Notes: generated from the sequence alone by a model not told the origin. A stretch of DNA of 64,000 bases from Hymenobacter radiodurans (GCF_004355185.1 NZ_CP037922.1:1302001-1366000), one strand, 5' to 3'. Numbered from the stretch's first letter, positions 35,581 through 45,471 are shown. Numbers and translations are program-made.

Positions 35581-37725
35581 ATGACTAATGCGACCCGTCA
35601 AATACAATACTTCTTACTCAGTCAGGATTTCTCAGATGGCGTGCGCATCACCCTGGCGGTACTGCTGCCGCCGTTGCTGCTAGGGCAAATTGGACAACTT
35701 GACACGGGTATTTCCCTTTCCATCGGGGCGCTGTGTATTAGCCTGATCGACTCGCCGGGACCGGTAAAGCACAAGCGCAACGGCATGCTCTACGGCAACC
35801 TGGCCATATTCCTGGTAGCGATGCTTACCGGTTTTGCCCGACTCAGCCCCTGGACGATGGGGTTGGAAGTGCTGGTGCTCAGCTTTCTATTTACCATGTT
35901 CAACGTCTATGGCAACCGGGCGGCGGCGCTGGGCTCGGCGGCGCTGCTGATCATGATTCTGAACATGGATCGGCCGCTTACGCCGCCGCAAGTGCTCACG
36001 CACAGTCTGCTGACCCTACTGGGGGCATTTGGTATATGGCGCTGGGACTGCTGATTTTTCGCGTGTGGCCCTACCGACCGGCCCAGCTGGCCATCGGCGA
36101 ATGTGTACACGCTATTGCTCAGTTTCTCCGAATAAAGGCAAGCTTTTACCACGCCCACACCGACCTGAACAGGAGTTACCGCCAGTTGGTGGCCCAACAG
36201 GTAGTGGTGAATGAAAAGCAGGAGGCCGTGCGCGAGCTCCTGTTCAAAACCCGGCAGATCGTGCGCGAATCCACGCCCGAGAGCCGCCGGCTTCTGCTCA
36301 CCTTTGTGGACGTGGTTGATTTGTACGAGCACATCACCGCCACTTACTACGACTACGCGGCCTTGCGGGCGCAATTTCAGAATACGGGCGTGCTGACGGA
36401 GGTAGGCCGACTGATAGAGCAGCTGGCTGAGGAAATGGACACAATTAGCCTAGCGATGCAGGCCAACCGCGGGTTTCATGCGGCCCCCAACTACAGCCAG
36501 CAGCTGGAGCACTTGCAGGCTCATATTGAGGCCGTAGGCAGGCAACACCCAGAGGTGCGTACGCTGGTTTTGAAGAAACTGCTCATTAGTCTGCGAAACC
36601 TCGTTCAGCGCCTGGAAGACGTGATAGGCTATTTCAATACCCAGGCTCACAAGCCCACTCGCCGCACGGCGGAGGTGGAGTACGGCCGCTTTGTATCGCA
36701 TCAGGACTACGGCATAGGCGTTTTGCGCAGCAACCTGACGTTTAAGTCGGCCATTTTTCGCCACGCGGTGCGCGTACTGCTGGCCAGCGGAGTGGCGTTT
36801 CTTATCGCGAAGCTGGTGTTTGCCGGCAGCCATAGCTACTGGATCGTGATGACGACGATCTATATGCTCAAGCCAGCCTTTAGCCTGACCAAGCAGCGTA
36901 ACTACCAGCGCATCATCGGGACGCTGCTGGGGGCTTTTTGGGGGTGCTGCTGCTGGTGGGCATCACCAGTCAGACTTTGCAATTCGTCTTTCTACTGCTG
37001 CTGATGGTGCTGGCTTTCAGCTTTCAACGCCGTCATTACCTCACCTACGTCACATTCATCACGTCCTTCGTGGTTGTCATGCTCAGCTTTCTGGGCGGAA
37101 GCTACCTGGCCGTGGCCCAGGAGCGGGTGCTGGATACGGTGGTCGGTTGCTTTATCGCCCTGACGGCGGGCTACCTGCTGTTTCCCAACTGGGAGTCGGA
37201 GCAGCTGCGCGATTACATGGCCCGGGTGCTGTCGGCCAACCGTCGCTATTTGCAACAGTTAGCCGAAAGCATAGCCGGCCATCCTCCCGATTTTATCCAC
37301 TACCGACTGGCGCGCAAAGACGTGTATGTGAGTTCAGCCAACCTGGCAGCGGCTTTTCAGCGCATGCTGTCCGAGCCCAAAAGCAAGCAGCAGCGTAGTG
37401 AGGATGTCCATCAGTTTGTGGTGCTCAACCATATTCTGTCTTCCAACATCGCCACGCTGAGTGCCGCCCTGCGGGCTCAGCCTTCCAGGGCGCTTTCCGC
37501 AGAAGGGCAGCGGGCCCTGCGCCGGGCCTTATCTGCCCTGACTACCAGCCTGCAAAAGCTGACCCCCACCGCGCCGCCCGAACCGGTGCCCGCGCTACCT
37601 GCAGCCCCAGCGGCGCAAGCAGAAAAGCCCCCACCGCCGACGATCGGCAGGTGCTGGAGCAACTGGAGTTTATTCAGAAAGTAAGCGGCGACATCAGTCG
37701 GGTGACGGAGGCAGTACTGGCGTAG
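35581..37725 (+). CDS. FUSC family (YccS/YhfK-like) membrane protein, three frameshifts in this sequence
   Basis: Predicted inner-membrane efflux-type protein. The gene is broken three times and each break is repaired by one base in a G5 or C5 run: 36021-36025 (gives TLLGGIWYMALGLLIFRVWPYRP), 36929-36933 (TLLGGFLGVLLLVGIT) and 37628-37632 (AEKPPTADDRQVLEQLEF). The repaired protein has 715 residues, the normal FUSC length, with an N-terminal helix block (LAVLLPPLLLGQIGQLDTGISLSIGALCISLID), a long cytoplasmic domain and a second helix block with the hallmark FLIAKLVFAGSHSYWIVMTTIYMLKPAFSLTKQRNYQRIIGTLLG. Start ATG 35581 (MTNATRQIQYFL). Confidence 0.88.
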
Positions 37726-37758
37726 CCGGTCACTCTCTGAGTAACACGGTGGGGATCC

Positions 37759-38904
37759 TTATCTGTTCGGATTGCTGTTCGCGCCGGTCGCCAGTGCAGC
37801 TTTCAGCGTTGCCCGCCGATCAAGCTTGCCGGATGCCGTGGTTTGAAATTGCGCTACATACAACAGCTCTTTGGGAAGCTCATACCGGCCCAGGCGCTCG
37901 GTCAGCAACGCCAGTAACTGCTCACGCTTAGCTGCTGACAGGGCTTCGCCTTCCAGAAAAGCCGTGACTTGCTCGCCTAGGCGCTCATCGGGGCGGCCGG
38001 CCACAAAGGCACGCCTGGGGGGTAAATTTAGTTCGGCCAGCGCCACTTCCAGCACCTGCTCCACCTTTTCGGCCTGCACCTTCACGCCCCCGGAGTTAAT
38101 CACAAAGTCGGCGCGACCCAGCCACTCAAACGCGTGCTCCTCGGGCAGCAGGCGCACTTGGTCATTGGTCACGATGAGCTGATCGTTGGTGACGTCGGCG
38201 CGCACAGTCAGGCAGCCGCGCTCATCTTGGTCCACATGAATGCCAGGCAAGACTTTGTAGGTTGGGGAGGCGTCGGGGCCATTTAAGCGGCGTAGGGCAA
38301 TATGCGAGGCGGTTTCGGTCATGCCATACGTGTGGTATACGGGCACTGTCAGGGCCTGTGCGGCTTGCGCCAACCCACTTTCCACGGCCGCACCGCCCAC
38401 CAGAATGGCCTTCATCGTATTGAGCCGGGCCGCGTGCCCATTATCCAGCACCGTGCGCAGTTGCAGAGGCACGAAAGAAGCAAAGTCAAAGGTGGCTTCA
38501 GTCGGCACCAGAGCCAGCGGGTCGGCGTGGGGCTCCACGATGGTCAGGTGCAGATTCAACTCTAGGCCACGCACCAGCATCATCAGCCCGCCCACGTACT
38601 CACAGTTTAGGCACACCAACATCCGGTCGCCGGGCCCCAGGTCGAAGTAGTCGCCGGTGCGCCGCGCACTGGCTGCAAGCTGCTGCCGTCGAAGGGCTAT
38701 GCGCTGCGGCTCACCTGTAGAGCCCGAGGTTTGTAAACCAAATTCCAGCGCTCCATTCAACCACTGCCGACAAAAGTCTAGCACCTTAGCCTCGTAGCCG
38801 TTTAGATCTACGGGCGTGTTGGCGGGATATTGCTTGATGTCGGCGTAGTGAAATTCGCGGCCGTTGAGCAGGAGAGAATCGGGGAGCAGAGCAGAGTCAG
38901 GCAT
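37759..38904 (-). CDS. menE: o-Succinylbenzoate-CoA ligase
   Basis: AMP-forming ligase of menaquinone synthesis that makes o-succinylbenzoyl-CoA for MenB. The 381-residue protein is shorter than typical acyl-CoA ligases, as usual for Bacteroidota MenE. Adenylation signatures: TSGSTGEPQRIAL (P-loop, residues about 59-71), YHTYGMTETASHIALRRL, GRADFVINSGGVKVQAEKVEQVLE and the terminal TTASGKLDRRATLK, where the Lys contacts the adenylate. A general ANL ligase is possible, but menB, menD, menF and a MenI-type thioesterase lie 9 kb away, which supports MenE. It is not in that operon. A G6T word (38017-38022) lies inside. Ends 33 bp past the FUSC gene, convergent. Confidence 0.82.
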   Translation of the reverse strand: MPDSALLPDSLLLNGREFHYADIKQYPANTPVDLNGYEAKVLDFCRQWLNGALEFGLQTSGSTGEPQRIALRRQQLAASARRTGDYFDLGPGDRMLVCLNCEYVGGLMMLVRGLELNLHLTIVEPHADPLALVPTEATFDFASFVPLQLRTVLDNGHAARLNTMKAILVGGAAVESGLAQAAQALTVPVYHTYGMTETASHIALRRLNGPDASPTYKVLPGIHVDQDERGCLTVRADVTNDQLIVTNDQVRLLPEEHAFEWLGRADFVINSGGVKVQAEKVEQVLEVALAELNLPPRRAFVAGRPDERLGEQVTAFLEGEALSAAKREQLLALLTERLGRYELPKELLYVAQFQTTASGKLDRRATLKAALATGANSNPNR

Positions 38905-39414
38905 TGATGCTTGGGAAGTGCAGGCTTTAGAATTAGATGCTTCCCTATACGCAACAATAAAGTGGGAAAGTTAGAGTGCTGCTTTGGGAGTCTGTAGCTG
39001 AAAGTGAAGGTATAGCCATCGTCCCGCTTGGGAAAGCCAGCTTTGTTGCTTACCTTAAGAGAGGAACCAAGAGAATCAGGCCATGAAACCGACTCAGCCA
39101 ACTTCCGCGCCATCCGTTAAACCCGTTACCCTTGTGGGTGCTCCGAAGCTGCCCGTTTCCCTGTTAGTTCCCAACACGGATAATTCGCTCAGAGAAAAGG
39201 AGAGACAGGGCCAACAAGACCCGGAGCAGGAAAGCTTCTTCCGTGCCTGGTGCTGCGCTTGTGAAGGTTACGGCTCCATTTTTTAACCTGAATAATTAGT
39301 CACCCACACCGGTCTAGTTTGTCGGGTAGCGATAGACTGGCTGTAAACTGGTTGTTGCCATAGAATACGACCTACAACTCCGCACTAGTTAGAAGGTATG
39401 CCACCGAAGCCCAG
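38905..39414. other. Intergenic stretch with at most one small orphan gene
   Basis: Between the divergent start of menE and the convergent end of the DUF885 gene. Apart from the possible 67-residue gene at 39083-39286 I see no coding pattern, terminator or repeat. Confidence 0.5.
39083..39286 (+). CDS. Possible small orphan protein with Cys-rich end
   Basis: A 67-residue open frame (MKPTQPTSAPSVKPVTLVGAPKLPVSLLVPNTDNSLREKERQGQQDPEQESFFRAWCCACEGYGSIF). Pro/Ser/Thr-rich first half, acidic middle and a compact end with three Cys (WCCAC) and aromatic residues. No signal peptide, membrane segment or recognised family. Precursor-like in layout (leader plus short Cys core), but no modifying enzyme or transporter is nearby, so this is a guess. 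Could also be non-coding. Confidence 0.3.
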   Translation: MKPTQPTSAPSVKPVTLVGAPKLPVSLLVPNTDNSLREKERQGQQDPEQESFFRAWCCACEGYGSIF

Positions 39415-41172
39415 TTAGCTCTTCTTATTTTTTGTTTTTTCCTGTTGCTGCTGAATAAACCGGTCTGTCATCTTCTCTAAAATAGAGAGCGTGACGGTGC
39501 CGTTGGAAAGCACCATGTCGTGAAAGGCGCGAACGTCGAAGTCGTCTTTCAACGCGGCTTCCGCCTTTTGGCGCATTTCCTTGATTTTCAACTCGCCCAT
39601 TTTGTAGGCCAGCGCCTGCCCCGGCCACAAAATGTAGCGGTTGACCTCCGTATTTACTTCGTGCAGGGAAAGTGCCGTGTTATCGGCTAGGTAGGCCACG
39701 GCTTGGGCCCGCGTCCAGCCTTTGGAGTGAATGCCCACGTCAATCACGAGGCGGCAGGCCCGCCACATTTCGTAGGTCAGCCGGCCAAATAAGCTATATG
39801 GGTCCTTGTAGAAGCCCATTTCGTGCCCCAGGTATTCGCTGTACAAGCCCCAGCCTTCGCCAAAGGCATTGATGTAGTTGTTTCTCCTGAACTCAGGCAA
39901 ATCGGTCAGCTCCTGCGTCAAGGCATTCTGCAAATGATGACCCGGCACCGCCTCGTGCAGCGTCAACGACTCCAGCGTGTACAGCGTACGGTTTGGTAGG
40001 TTGGACGTGTTTACCCAGTATTGACCGGCCCGGGTGCTGCTGATGGGTGCACCCGAATATCGTCCTGCGGTATAATTGGGGGCTAAATGTTCCGGTACGG
40101 GCACTACCGTAAATGGCTGTCGGGGCAGTTTGCCAAAGAGCGAAGGCAATTTGCCCTCCACGGTTTTCGCGATGTAGGCGGCATCCTTCAATAAGGCATC
40201 GGCTGTTTTGGGCTGAAACTGCGGGTCGGTGCGCAAAAAGGCAATGAACTCTTTAAAGTCGCCTTTGAACTTCACGTCCCGAATAACCTTGTCCATTTCC
40301 CCTCTTATCCGCGCTACTTCCCTCAAGCCAAGCTGATACACCTCTTCCGACGGGAGACTGGTGGTCGTAAAGTGCCGCACTCGGTCCTCGTAATAGGCAC
40401 GGCCATCCGGAAACCCTGAGGCGCCCAGCGTGGGACGAGCTTTGGGTAAATAGTCCTGATCAAAAAACGTCTTGATCTTCTGGTAGCTGCTAATTACATC
40501 CTTCGTGATGACGGCCTTCGCAGTAGTTTGCAAGGCTGCCCAATCAGCCTCGGAAATTGCGGCTGGTTTCTTAGTAAAAGGCTTCCAAAACACCGATTGC
40601 TCAGCCGTTGCTACTATGTGCTGGGTGTAGCTGATTTCATAGCCATTAAGCACTTCTCGGGGCTGCGTGATACCCAAAGAAATGCCCTGACGCATTAATT
40701 GCAAGTTCTCATCGACAAAACGCGGGATGTCTTTTATGAGAATAATGTACTGCTCGGCATCCTTTTTAGAATTGATAGTAGCATTGCCTCTCGACGCTAA
40801 ACTAGCATGAAAACCAGCATCGGTTTGGATGGGATTCAAATAGGATTTGAACTGATACTCGGCCAATTCATCCAGTACATCGTGGCTTAATAACTCCAGG
40901 TTAATCTGGTCGTCAAACGACAGATCCTTTTTCTTAATCGCCTTTAATTGCGCGTTGATTTTCTGGTAGAAAAGCCCTTTGGCTATAAAGCTGCTTTCCG
41001 TTCGGGAGCGCAATACATGATTGCTGCTGCTGTCGCGCTTCCATGCCTGCTTCTCAAAATCTTTGATAGCCGTCAAAGCGGCGGCAATATCTTTCTGAAC
41101 AGTCTTTTGTTGGGCCCGAAGTCCGCCCGCGACGAGCAGTAGGGAAAAGGTGCAGAGTACTGAAATTCTCAT
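39415..41172 (-). CDS. DUF885 family metallopeptidase-like protein
   Basis: A 585-residue exported protein: signal peptide MRISVLCTFSLLLVAGGLRAQ, then a mostly helical DUF885 domain with the zinc-binding motif HEAVPGHH at residues 406-413 (gluzincin-like HExxH variant H-E-A-x-P-G-H-H) and a later acidic ligand region (NAFGEGWGLYSEYLGHEMGFYKDPYSLFGRLTYEMWRACRLVIDVGIH). Members are often annotated as dipeptidases or X-Pro peptidases, but the substrate is uncertain. End is the Lys/Gln-rich QQQEKTKNKKS. No operon partner; the next minus-strand gene starts 57 bp away. Confidence 0.88.
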   Translation of the reverse strand: MRISVLCTFSLLLVAGGLRAQQKTVQKDIAAALTAIKDFEKQAWKRDSSSNHVLRSRTESSFIAKGLFYQKINAQLKAIKKKDLSFDDQINLELLSHDVLDELAEYQFKSYLNPIQTDAGFHASLASRGNATINSKKDAEQYIILIKDIPRFVDENLQLMRQGISLGITQPREVLNGYEISYTQHIVATAEQSVFWKPFTKKPAAISEADWAALQTTAKAVITKDVISSYQKIKTFFDQDYLPKARPTLGASGFPDGRAYYEDRVRHFTTTSLPSEEVYQLGLREVARIRGEMDKVIRDVKFKGDFKEFIAFLRTDPQFQPKTADALLKDAAYIAKTVEGKLPSLFGKLPRQPFTVVPVPEHLAPNYTAGRYSGAPISSTRAGQYWVNTSNLPNRTLYTLESLTLHEAVPGHHLQNALTQELTDLPEFRRNNYINAFGEGWGLYSEYLGHEMGFYKDPYSLFGRLTYEMWRACRLVIDVGIHSKGWTRAQAVAYLADNTALSLHEVNTEVNRYILWPGQALAYKMGELKIKEMRQKAEAALKDDFDVRAFHDMVLSNGTVTLSILEKMTDRFIQQQQEKTKNKKS

Positions 41173-41229
41173 AAATAATTAGTTAGGAGTGAGCCTTGCC
41201 ACTAGTAGACCAAGGCCGGAAGTACAGCG

Positions 41230-41753
41230 TTACCCAATAAGCCACCGCTGATACGTTTTGGCCGAAGGTGCCATTACCGCGCAGAGCGTGAGCAATAAAC
41301 ACCCGAAGAATACTAAATCGATGGGACTCTTGGTGATGGTGAAAGTGACGAGCGGTGGTAAGCCAGTGAGCCCTAATAGGCTGTTGCGTAGAAAAATGCG
41401 GCTTTGGTACAGCCGCAGGTTCTCCGTCGCTGGCCGGCGTAGGTTCGGCTTAATCTGGGAAGAAACCAGGTACACGAGCACACCCACCAACAGCAATAAG
41501 CCCCCAGGAGCAAAAGTGCCGGCCATGTGGCAAGCTGCGGATTTACGGTTCCTGATCCGGCGGTTCGGCGGCTGGCGGCCAAGACGAATGCGGCCATGAC
41601 GGCTGCCTGTATAGGGTAGTGCAGCCAATGCATGCGCCGAATTCGCCGGATAGCTTCGTCGTATGTGGGGTCTGCCATGCCTTCGGCTAGGAGTAAATCT
41701 TTGGCCAAGTTAGAAGCATTATTATAGTCAATCAGCCAGTACAAACGCAACAT
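41230..41753 (-). CDS. Uncharacterised membrane protein, one frameshift in this sequence
   Basis: With one base added to the C5 run 41501-41505 (gives ATWPALLLLGGLLLLVGVLVYLVSS) the frame runs 174 residues. It starts MLRLYWLIDYNNASNLAKDLLLAEGMADPTYDEAIRRIRRMHWLHYPIQAAVMAAFVLAAS, with a polar N-terminus, then about four hydrophobic helices, two of them in the repaired second half (RNSLLGLTGLPPLVTFTITKS, LVFFGCLLLTLCAVM). Function unknown; a family name cannot be given. The two halves clearly complement each other (helix continues across the join), which argues for a sequence error. Confidence 0.6.
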
Positions 41754-41972
41754 TTGCCTACTCCTATAATAGAAGGAAATAATCTCTTAGCTTCCTACTT
41801 GCTGTCAAGAATATGGGAATCTATTTTCTGTCTCATTGAAGAATAATACGGGCGAGTGCATAAAGCGGAGTCATATCTACCGGGTATAGCAAAAGGTATA
41901 TTTATATATTATAATAGGATCATACTAATTAATAATTGTATATTGTTTACACGATCTGGCTGATCTATCTAG

Positions 41973-42514
41973 ATGAAATACCTGATACTGTTAGTGTCGA
42001 TACTATCGGTTTCTGAGCGTTTAGTGGCTCAGAAACACCCGCATGAGGTATATCTATCTTACGGATTTGTTAAGCCGCTAACTATCGAGTTCGATCTAGG
42101 TTGGGGATATAGCAATTCTAAAATCGAAAAATCGACGCTAGGCCCAATGAGTGTAGGCTATCGGTATTTCTTTAGTCCGGTCGTCGGGGTGAGTGGGCAG
42201 GCATCCTACATCAAGCAGAAAAGAGACGTCATCACTGCCGGTATACAAACAAGCTCCAGTACAACTACAAAGGCAGCCGCCTTACTAGTGCGAGCTGATA
42301 TTTACTATGTGCGCCAGCCAACAATGAAAGTATACTCAGGGCTGGGAATAGGTATGCTGTGGGAAAAGCGTTCGGACTCGCAACAGCCATACCGCCAGCC
42401 ATCCAGAAATTATCGAAGCATTACACCCCATTTGACAGCAGTAGGCATACGGGTTGGGGAGCGAGTCTGAGTATCAATGGTGTATTTCAGGTCGGCTTAG
42501 CGGTCAGACCTTGA
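41973..42514 (+). CDS. Small outer-membrane beta-barrel-like protein, one frameshift near the end
   Basis: Signal peptide MKYLILLVSILSVSERLVAQ, then a beta pattern (HEVYLSYGFVKPLTIEF, GPMSVGYRYFFSPVVGVSGQASYIKQKR, YYVRQPTMKVYSGLGIGMLWEKR) like the Bacteroidota OMP_b-brl fold. As given, the frame stops at 42470 (IRVGERV). One more G in the G4 run 42456-42459 extends it to GGASLSINGVFQVGLAVRP, a natural final strand, giving 180 residues. I take the repaired end. Function unknown, perhaps a porin-like or stress-type OMP. An AT-rich 219-bp region lies upstream. It converges on the DUF6370 gene. Confidence 0.6.
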
Positions 42515-42522
42515 ATAGGCAA

Positions 42523-42888
42523 CTAGTTAGCTTTGGCGGGCTCCGGCAAAAGCTTAAAATAGCTGGCTTTGAAGCGGTTGTCAACTACTTCGCCCTGCAC
42601 TTCCGCCTTGCGAATGGCGCTACAGAAGCCGTCTTTTGCGTGCGCGTCCCCGTGCGAATCGATGTCGGACCCGTCGACGAAATAGGCTTTGCCATCAATC
42701 CGCACCGCCAAATCGCAGCTTTTGCCCGGGAGTCCCAGCTTGCATTGCCCGCACGAAGCGTCTACCACCATCATTTCCTTGGCCTTATCTGGGGCGGCAG
42801 CTACACCAGCAGCGGCTTGGGTAGTCTGGGCAGTGGCCGCGGATACCGCGAAAAAGCCTAAGAGAGCTAGTAGTAACAAAGACTTCAT
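42523..42888 (-). CDS. DUF6370 small exported protein
   Basis: A 121-residue protein with signal peptide MKSLLLLALLGFFAVSAATAQ. The mature part carries the DUF6370 layout: VVDASCGQCKLGLPGKSCDLAVRIDGKAYFVDGSDIDSHGDAHAKDGFCSAIRKAEVQGEVVDNRFKASYFKLL, with CGQC and two further Cys that could bind metal or form disulfides. Function unknown. The start is ATG 42888; a much longer frame upstream overlaps the LMF gene and is not credible. Its leader holds a G6 word (42985-42990). Confidence 0.8.
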   Translation of the reverse strand: MKSLLLLALLGFFAVSAATAQTTQAAAGVAAAPDKAKEMMVVDASCGQCKLGLPGKSCDLAVRIDGKAYFVDGSDIDSHGDAHAKDGFCSAIRKAEVQGEVVDNRFKASYFKLLPEPAKAN

Positions 42889-43013
42889 AGGGCAACTGGT
42901 TATTTGATGAGTCATCGGCAACAAGATTGCCATGTGTAAATAACGGAAAAAAGTACCTGCTCTAGCACTAACACGCAGGAAGGCGGGGGGCAAATTTTGC
43001 GGCCGCATCTGGG

Positions 43014-44567
43014 TTATTTCATAGGTCCATCCAGCGGAATCCACCCGGCGCTTTGCAGGACCTGAATCAACTGCGGATCTTCGGCGGACATAGCTCTTAG
43101 CCAGATGCCTACTCGCTCTCGATTCCACCAAAGCCCTTGGTCGTTGCCGGGCTCCGCAAACGAATACCGGTACAGCACAGCCCGGATATAGCGTGGCGGC
43201 TGATTGGGAAAAGGATTACTCGCAAACAGACTCACCGTGCCTGGATCGTTGTGCAAAAGTTTCCAGACCAAATTCACCGTCCAAGGGTACTCAGCGGGGG
43301 ACGACATGGAAGCGAACCACATTTGCCAGTCTAACCGCAGTTGGTAGGGGGCAATTTGGGACGGCCGCTCGTCCAGAGCCACTGGCAGACCTTTGTAGAT
43401 ATAGGGTTTCCAGTTGGCTTGGTCGGTGGGGTTCTCATCCATCGTTCCTTCAAACACCACGTTCAACCTTTCCTTTCCCACCGTTCCGAAGGCGCCGTAG
43501 GTATTTACAAGGTCCAGTGGGTCGAAGGAGGTGTTCATAATTTGCCCCGGCGACACGATGTTCAGGGCAGGCTTAATGCTTAGAATGGCGATAAGAGCTG
43601 TTACAACCCAGGCGGTGGTAAGCAAGGGTCTGGATTCTTCAGCGTGTTCAGCCGCTTCTTCTGCCATACCAACGAGGCGACGGGGAAGAATTCTGGACCA
43701 GAAGCCATCATCGAAACAAGCCAGCGCCGGCACAATCGTCAGCCAGTTTAGGAATGAGAGGTTGCCGCTCAGAATGATGCTGATCTGAAATAACACGATT
43801 ACCGCTCCCGCGATGTGGCGTGCTACCCGAGGCCAGAACACGAAGAAGGGCGCTACAATCTCGGCCAGCCAATTAAACCAGACGCCAACCTGAAGCATGG
43901 GGCGCGGCAGAAAATGGAACCAGCGGCTCAGCGGGCCGGGAATAGGCTGCGTTTCGAAATGGTAATAGAGGACCGTACTGTTGCGCCATATTTCATCCCC
44001 GCGCAGTTTAATTAATCCGGCCCCCAGCATAATGCGGAAAGCCAGCCATCGAAATAAAACGATGATGGGCATGGGGGGCGCGTACCTCGGAAAAGGCCGC
44101 AGATCAAGCAGGGGGCAAAGGAAGATGGCGAGAAAACCAGTTTCCGTAAGCTGAATTTCCCAGCCGTAACCATACCATTCCTGGCCCACGTGCACAAAGG
44201 AAATGTAGAGAAACCAGAGCATCGCCAGCAGCAGGGCATTCGCGTAGCCGGCCACTACCACGCAGGAAAGCACAAACCCGACCCAAGCCGCCATGAGCAG
44301 GGCCGCGTCCGAGTGCCAGAGCCAAAAAAGCGACGGTAAACGGGTGAAGCCTGCCCCATTTGAACCGAGTGCATCGCTCACCTGCTTTAGGTAGATTCCT
44401 ACGGGAAGGAGGCCATTAGAGCCAATCAGGGGAATGATTTGGTTGATTGCCACGAGAAAAGCCACGGCATAGATGACGCCCAACAGGCGCAGCATAACAA
44501 AGCGGGTGAGCCAGTAGGAGGAAGAGCTATCCAGGGCCCGCGTAGTACGTTGAGATTCGCTGGCCAT
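43014..44567 (-). CDS. Lipase maturation factor family protein
   Basis: A 517-residue membrane protein of the LMF family, with several helices in the N-terminal two thirds (ESQRTTRALDSSSSYWLTRFVMLRLLGVIYAVAFLVAINQIIPLIG, then FLWLWHSDAALLMAAWVGFVLSCV, WFLYISFVHVGQEWYGYGWEIQLTETGFLAIFLCPLLDL) and a C-terminal soluble part (FEGTMDENPTDQANWKPYIYKGLPVALDERPSQIAPYQLRLDWQMWF), as in the eukaryotic ER-type factors. In animals LMF helps fold lipases; the bacterial role is unclear. C-terminal residues carry the conserved LMF features (LVWKLLHND). No lipase lies nearby. It follows the nucleotide cyclase gene at 181 bp. Confidence 0.93.
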   Translation of the reverse strand: MASESQRTTRALDSSSSYWLTRFVMLRLLGVIYAVAFLVAINQIIPLIGSNGLLPVGIYLKQVSDALGSNGAGFTRLPSLFWLWHSDAALLMAAWVGFVLSCVVVAGYANALLLAMLWFLYISFVHVGQEWYGYGWEIQLTETGFLAIFLCPLLDLRPFPRYAPPMPIIVLFRWLAFRIMLGAGLIKLRGDEIWRNSTVLYYHFETQPIPGPLSRWFHFLPRPMLQVGVWFNWLAEIVAPFFVFWPRVARHIAGAVIVLFQISIILSGNLSFLNWLTIVPALACFDDGFWSRILPRRLVGMAEEAAEHAEESRPLLTTAWVVTALIAILSIKPALNIVSPGQIMNTSFDPLDLVNTYGAFGTVGKERLNVVFEGTMDENPTDQANWKPYIYKGLPVALDERPSQIAPYQLRLDWQMWFASMSSPAEYPWTVNLVWKLLHNDPGTVSLFASNPFPNQPPRYIRAVLYRYSFAEPGNDQGLWWNRERVGIWLRAMSAEDPQLIQVLQSAGWIPLDGPMK

Positions 44568-44748
44568 GTCGTTTCTGTTCCAGTCGTGTATTATCGATGG
44601 AAGTTTAATACGACTTCTTGTTCGCGGTTGGCGGCTACTGATGGGCTATAAATGATTGTAAAGTGTTGCCCCCTGAGTTGGTTTTAGGCCTGCTTAAATT
44701 ATTCTTTTAAACTCAATCCTGGTAATAGTTTTCCTCAACAATATATTG

Positions 44749-45471
44749 TTAGACAAGAACATAGCCCTCTACAGGATTAGGAATGCCTTTGAGAGTAAGG
44801 ACTTTCTTTTCGGCATCTGGAAATTGCTCTTTCACTTCCTTGAAGACTTCTTCCGTGACCATAATTTCGCCTACGCCAGCCGCGCCCTGAAGCCTCGATG
44901 TCAGATTAACCACCGGGCCTATAGCGGTAAAATCTTTGTAAGTGGTTCCCACTTCCCCCACGTAGGCTTCACCGGTATGAATTCCGATGCCCACCCCAAG
45001 CGTTTGGAGATCACGTAAGCCAATTTCCTCCTTCATATGCTGACAGTCTTTTTGCAGTTGCACAGCGGCGCTAACGGCATTTTGCACATGGTCTTTCCTA
45101 ATTAATGGGAAATTGAAGATGGCCAGCACAGCATCACCAATGAACTTGTTGACAATCCCGTCTTTTTCCCATACTGCCGCTGAGCATCGGTCGTAAAAAT
45201 GGTGTAGCAGTTCGTTCAGCTTCTCAGGTTCTACTTGCTGCGACAAATCTGTGTAGCCCCGAATATCAGCGAAGAGAATGGTAGTAGAAACAGGGACCTG
45301 TTTATGCTTCATTATCTTGGCAAAATTGCTCTCGCAAAAGGTGCACATATTAGGATGCATTTTGCTTCGTTTGATACCAAACGTTCTGAAGAAAGCAGAA
45401 AAAGGACCACGTATGGCAGTCGGCATATGCATATGCTCCCAGCAGCCTTGGCAAATCTGTGTCTCTTTCAT
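44749..45471 (-). CDS. Adenylate/guanylate cyclase domain protein with Cys-rich N-terminus
   Basis: A 240-residue cytoplasmic class III cyclase. The catalytic domain (residues about 60-235) starts PVSTTILFADIRGYTDLSQQV, where D is a metal ligand, then GIVNKFIGDAVLAIFN (second Asp, substrate-site Lys/Asp region) and VGIGIHTGEAYVGEVGTTYKDFTAIGPVVNLTSRLQ. The N-terminus has CQGC (residues 8-11) and CTFC (residues 43-46), which could form a zinc site. No membrane helix, so the input is probably a bound partner or metal. Product (cAMP or cGMP) cannot be decided from the visible residues. No cyclic-nucleotide effector is adjacent. Confidence 0.9.
   Translation of the reverse strand: MKETQICQGCWEHMHMPTAIRGPFSAFFRTFGIKRSKMHPNMCTFCESNFAKIMKHKQVPVSTTILFADIRGYTDLSQQVEPEKLNELLHHFYDRCSAAVWEKDGIVNKFIGDAVLAIFNFPLIRKDHVQNAVSAAVQLQKDCQHMKEEIGLRDLQTLGVGIGIHTGEAYVGEVGTTYKDFTAIGPVVNLTSRLQGAAGVGEIMVTEEVFKEVKEQFPDAEKKVLTLKGIPNPVEGYVLV

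Noticed and set aside
42523..43131. A 202-residue reading of the DUF6370 gene
   Set aside because: The extra N-terminal part overlaps the lipase maturation factor gene's end and precedes a good signal peptide that starts at 42888.
43137..43583. Plus-strand frames opposite the lipase maturation factor gene
   Set aside because: They overlap a full-length, family-consistent gene and carry no protein-like features.
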